DNA of 64,000 nucleotides from JAWPMT01 sp965229785 (lineage in GTDB: Bacteria > Bacteroidota > Bacteroidia > Cytophagales > Cyclobacteriaceae), in NCBI GenBank assembly GCA_965229785.1, contig CBDDJS010000001.1, positions 4,030,001 to 4,094,000 of the forward strand, in the 5' to 3' direction. Within the stretch, counting starts at the first letter, position 1. Each line of letters begins with the position of its first letter. The position numbers and the translations under genes are program-made. This document shows positions 61,981-64,000 of the stretch, one piece after another. The notes beneath the pieces are model-generated. The model made no database searches and was not told where the DNA came from. It saw only the letters and a program-made list of their open reading frames with translations.

Positions 61981-63418
61981 TTATTGTTTTAATTCCTTAA
62001 GAATTTCTCCAGGGTCAAAGAGTTCTCCTTCTTTAATAATTAATTCGATTTTACGAGTATTTCGGATATCCATTAAGGGGTTTACTTTCAACACTACCAT
62101 GTTAGAAATTTTGTCTTTTTTAATTGTTCCAACATTCTCAGAATTATAAATAAACTTACTACCACCACTAGTTGCAATTCTTAAGACTTCTTTTGCCGGA
62201 ATACCTGCCTCGACCAAAAGTTTAAGTTCTCTATGAGAGCTTGCTTCAGGAGTCATCCAGGGCATACCAACATCGCTTCCTGCTCCCAATACAACTCCCT
62301 CTTCATAAAATTTGAGTGTGAGTTCTTTCGCAAGTTTTAGTAAAGGTTTTAAAGAGAGAAAAATGTCTCTATTTGCCCCTCTGAGAATACGTTTTCCTGT
62401 CTCCCAGTCTTCTCCTCAAAGAAAATTTCGAACAGATTCCGGAGCATTATAGGGATCAAGATTTGAAAGAACACGTTCTATCTCATCTCCATACAAAAGG
62501 GATTCCTCGGTTACCAATGTTGGGTCTAATCAAATGATTTACTTCAGCACCATTAATATCAATGAGGTTATAAATAACCTGACCTGTTGGGTCAATCGAA
62601 TCTTTTGTGAGTTCAAGTAAGAAACCCAGACTTCTTGACTTTTCTATAAATTCTTCTTCAGTTAGACTGAGTTCCGAAGCAAGTCGGGTTCTATGCTTTT
62701 GGCCTATTTGCTCGCCTAGAGGGCCACCAGACCCACTGTGCAGAAGTCCGTCGATACTACTTTCTGCTGTCTCTGTCCAAAATGATTTTGACAAGTGGCC
62801 AACGACAGGAATACCTAGTTTATTAGCTTCATCAATGCCAATATCCAGCAGAGGGGGTATGCCTGAATAGAGTTTTATCAAATGAACTCCCTCTTTATAT
62901 TGACGTAGGATTTCTTTTCTTATGTCACTTTCTGTAGTCACTCCAAAGTTATGACTTCCTTCTCCATCAATGAGACGCCCTCCTGTAAAAACGTCAGCGC
63001 TCATCATTTCACCATTGTTAATCTTTCTTCTAGCCTCAATCCCCATATCAGTACCACCTGAAACTCGAATGGATGTAATTCCATAAGCGAGCAACATTTG
63101 TAAAACCTCTTTGTGAATAGTTGTTTGTATATGAGTGTGAACATCTATGAATCCCGGAACGAGGTAACGCCCTTGCAAGGAAACCACTTTTGCATTTTCA
63201 GGGTACGTGAAGTTGCCAGTTTTTCCTACTCGAAAAATCAGTGAATCTTTTATAATGACGCAAGCATTTCGTATGGGAGAATTATCTGTCCCATCTATAA
63301 GCGTTAAATCTTCCAGTACCAATAGATTATCATCTAACAAATGTTCTGTGCTTTTGGACTGTGCCGCAGTGGAAATAAAGATTGTGTAAAAAATGAGCGA
63401 TACTACTAGTCTTTTTAT
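61981..63418 (-). pseudogene. Secreted amidohydrolase, disabled by three lesions
   Basis: A metal-dependent amidohydrolase (TIM-barrel) is spread over two frames. Metal ligands are visible: GFIDVHTHIQT, a Lys in HLIKLYSG, VVGHLSKS, GLLHSGSGG and GAGSDVGMPW. Lesions: (1) the signal peptide KRLVVSLIFYTIFIS is preceded by ATA at 63418-63416, not ATG; (2) a +1 insertion near 62521 shifts the frame; (3) TGA at 62418-62416 interrupts the shifted frame. Downstream the frame is intact to 61981. Reading through all three gives a single continuous protein, so it was recently functional. Confidence 0.82.
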
Positions 63419-63659
63419 TTAAAATTTTTGGTCACTAAATAAAGTGAAATAATTGTACTGAATAGTTTCAACCTTGACATTATAAATCGTTGTTATGATG
63501 TTCTTAGACTTAACTTTTTAATAGACTCCCGAATTCTATACCTTTTGTGAGACTCTCCTAATCTACCAGAGGATGAGGTATATTCTAACTAAGAAACTAC
63601 TATTTCGCTTAATGGGTCACATCAAAAAAATGAACAATTGGGCTAACCCTATTTGAAGT

Positions 63660-64000
63660 CTATCGTTTCTTGAATGGAAACATCATTTGCTTTAAGTAAG
63701 ACTTTGGAAAATCTGGCTCCTCCTTTATACCAATTTCTCCAATACCTTCAGCATTGTAGATTTTAGGATCATCATAGTTGGTCTTGAATATGTAATCCCA
63801 AACGGTTAGCCAAGCACCGTAATTTACCTGGGCGTCTTTGTAATCTGCTCTGTGGTGCCATCGATGTAACTCGGCCACACAAAAGAACTTCTTCAATATG
63901 CCTGCTTTGTAATCAAGATTGGTGTGCTGCATCATCATATTGATGGCCAATAGTGCAAGGGCAGCAACGACTACCGGCTGAGGGACACCAATAACCAAGC
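63660..64000 (-). CDS. Sterol desaturase / fatty-acid hydroxylase family, C-terminal part
   Basis: The visible 112+ residues contain a di-iron histidine motif (HRWHHRAD) and QHTNLDYK, with a NYGAWLTVWDYIFKTNY stretch typical of the family's end. Such enzymes hydroxylate or desaturate lipids in the membrane. The start lies beyond the window. The 63419-63659 gap upstream of the amidohydrolase shows nothing. Confidence 0.88.
   Translation of the reverse strand, partial: LVIGVPQPVVVAALALLAINMMMQHTNLDYKAGILKKFFCVAELHRWHHRADYKDAQVNYGAWLTVWDYIFKTNYDDPKIYNAEGIGEIGIKEEPDFPKSYLKQMMFPFKKR

Noticed and set aside
62416..62418. In-frame TGA in the amidohydrolase as a selenocysteine codon
   Set aside because: No selenocysteine insertion structure was seen, the residue is not at a metal site, and the gene has two other lesions.
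61327..64000. Search for an attR copy of the tmRNA 3' end (CCCTCCGACTCCACCA)
   Set aside because: Not found by eye here or elsewhere in the window; the boundary remains undefined.
1..64000. CRISPR arrays, rRNA operons and ordinary tRNA genes
   Set aside because: No regular spacer-repeat array, rRNA or cloverleaf other than the tRNA-like part of tmRNA was recognised.

Overview
The window looks like chromosome from a gliding member of the Bacteroidota, most likely order Cytophagales. The grounds are a SusC/SusD pair, GldC, four secreted proteins with type IX secretion (T9SS) sorting tails, lipoproteins with acidic residues after the lipid cysteine, few Shine-Dalgarno sites, TAnnTTTG-type promoter elements and a tmRNA tag ending in AMAA. 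The call rests on recognised families, not on any search.

Positions 1-39,300 read as ordinary backbone. They hold two MFS transporters, prfB with its programmed frameshift, small envelope proteins, a LytTR regulator, a PadR regulator with an FtsX-type permease, an SDR oxidoreductase, a K+ channel and gldC. They also hold a vanadium-haloperoxidase-like T9SS protein, a BNR-repeat T9SS protein, a SusC/SusD/lipoprotein locus, a membrane pyrophosphatase with an extra C-terminal domain, an overlapping queD-folE-exonuclease operon, cysH plus an epimerase, dnaX, a nitrilase and a large T9SS protein. dnaX carries an A10 run that places the E. coli-type heptamer A AAA AAG in frame next to a stop, with the tau tail open in the -1 frame.

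At 39,427-39,831 lies ssrA (tmRNA, tag GESNYAMAA). A large serine recombinase on the opposite strand runs into it, so the last ~39 recombinase residues are encoded by antisense tmRNA. This is the near end of an integrated element. Behind it come a small ORF, a DnaA-domain-IV-like protein preceded by seven 11-bp phased repeats, and ~1.4 kb of non-coding DNA with two ~260-bp direct repeats full of TTCCTTAAGGAA-type palindromes.

From 43,735 to 61,326 every gene is on the plus strand and most are tightly packed. This is a copper-handling island: DUF4396 and HYC_CC_PP proteins, CusA/CusC/CusB, a DUF3347 lipoprotein, a haem-binding-domain protein, an NTF2-like lipoprotein, a second vanadium-haloperoxidase-like T9SS protein, a regulator fusing an HMA-like metal domain to an AraC helix-turn-helix, CopA, and four envelope proteins (DUF6503-like, DUF2911, TlpA-like, BNR-like). 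The likely logic is that the regulator senses copper, CopA exports it from the cytoplasm, CusABC passes it across the envelope, and the lipoproteins buffer or use it outside.

The last 2.7 kb is decaying DNA: an IS4-type transposase remnant and an amidohydrolase with three lesions, then the C-terminal part of a sterol-desaturase-family gene cut by the window edge. No second attachment site was found, so the far end of the island is unknown.
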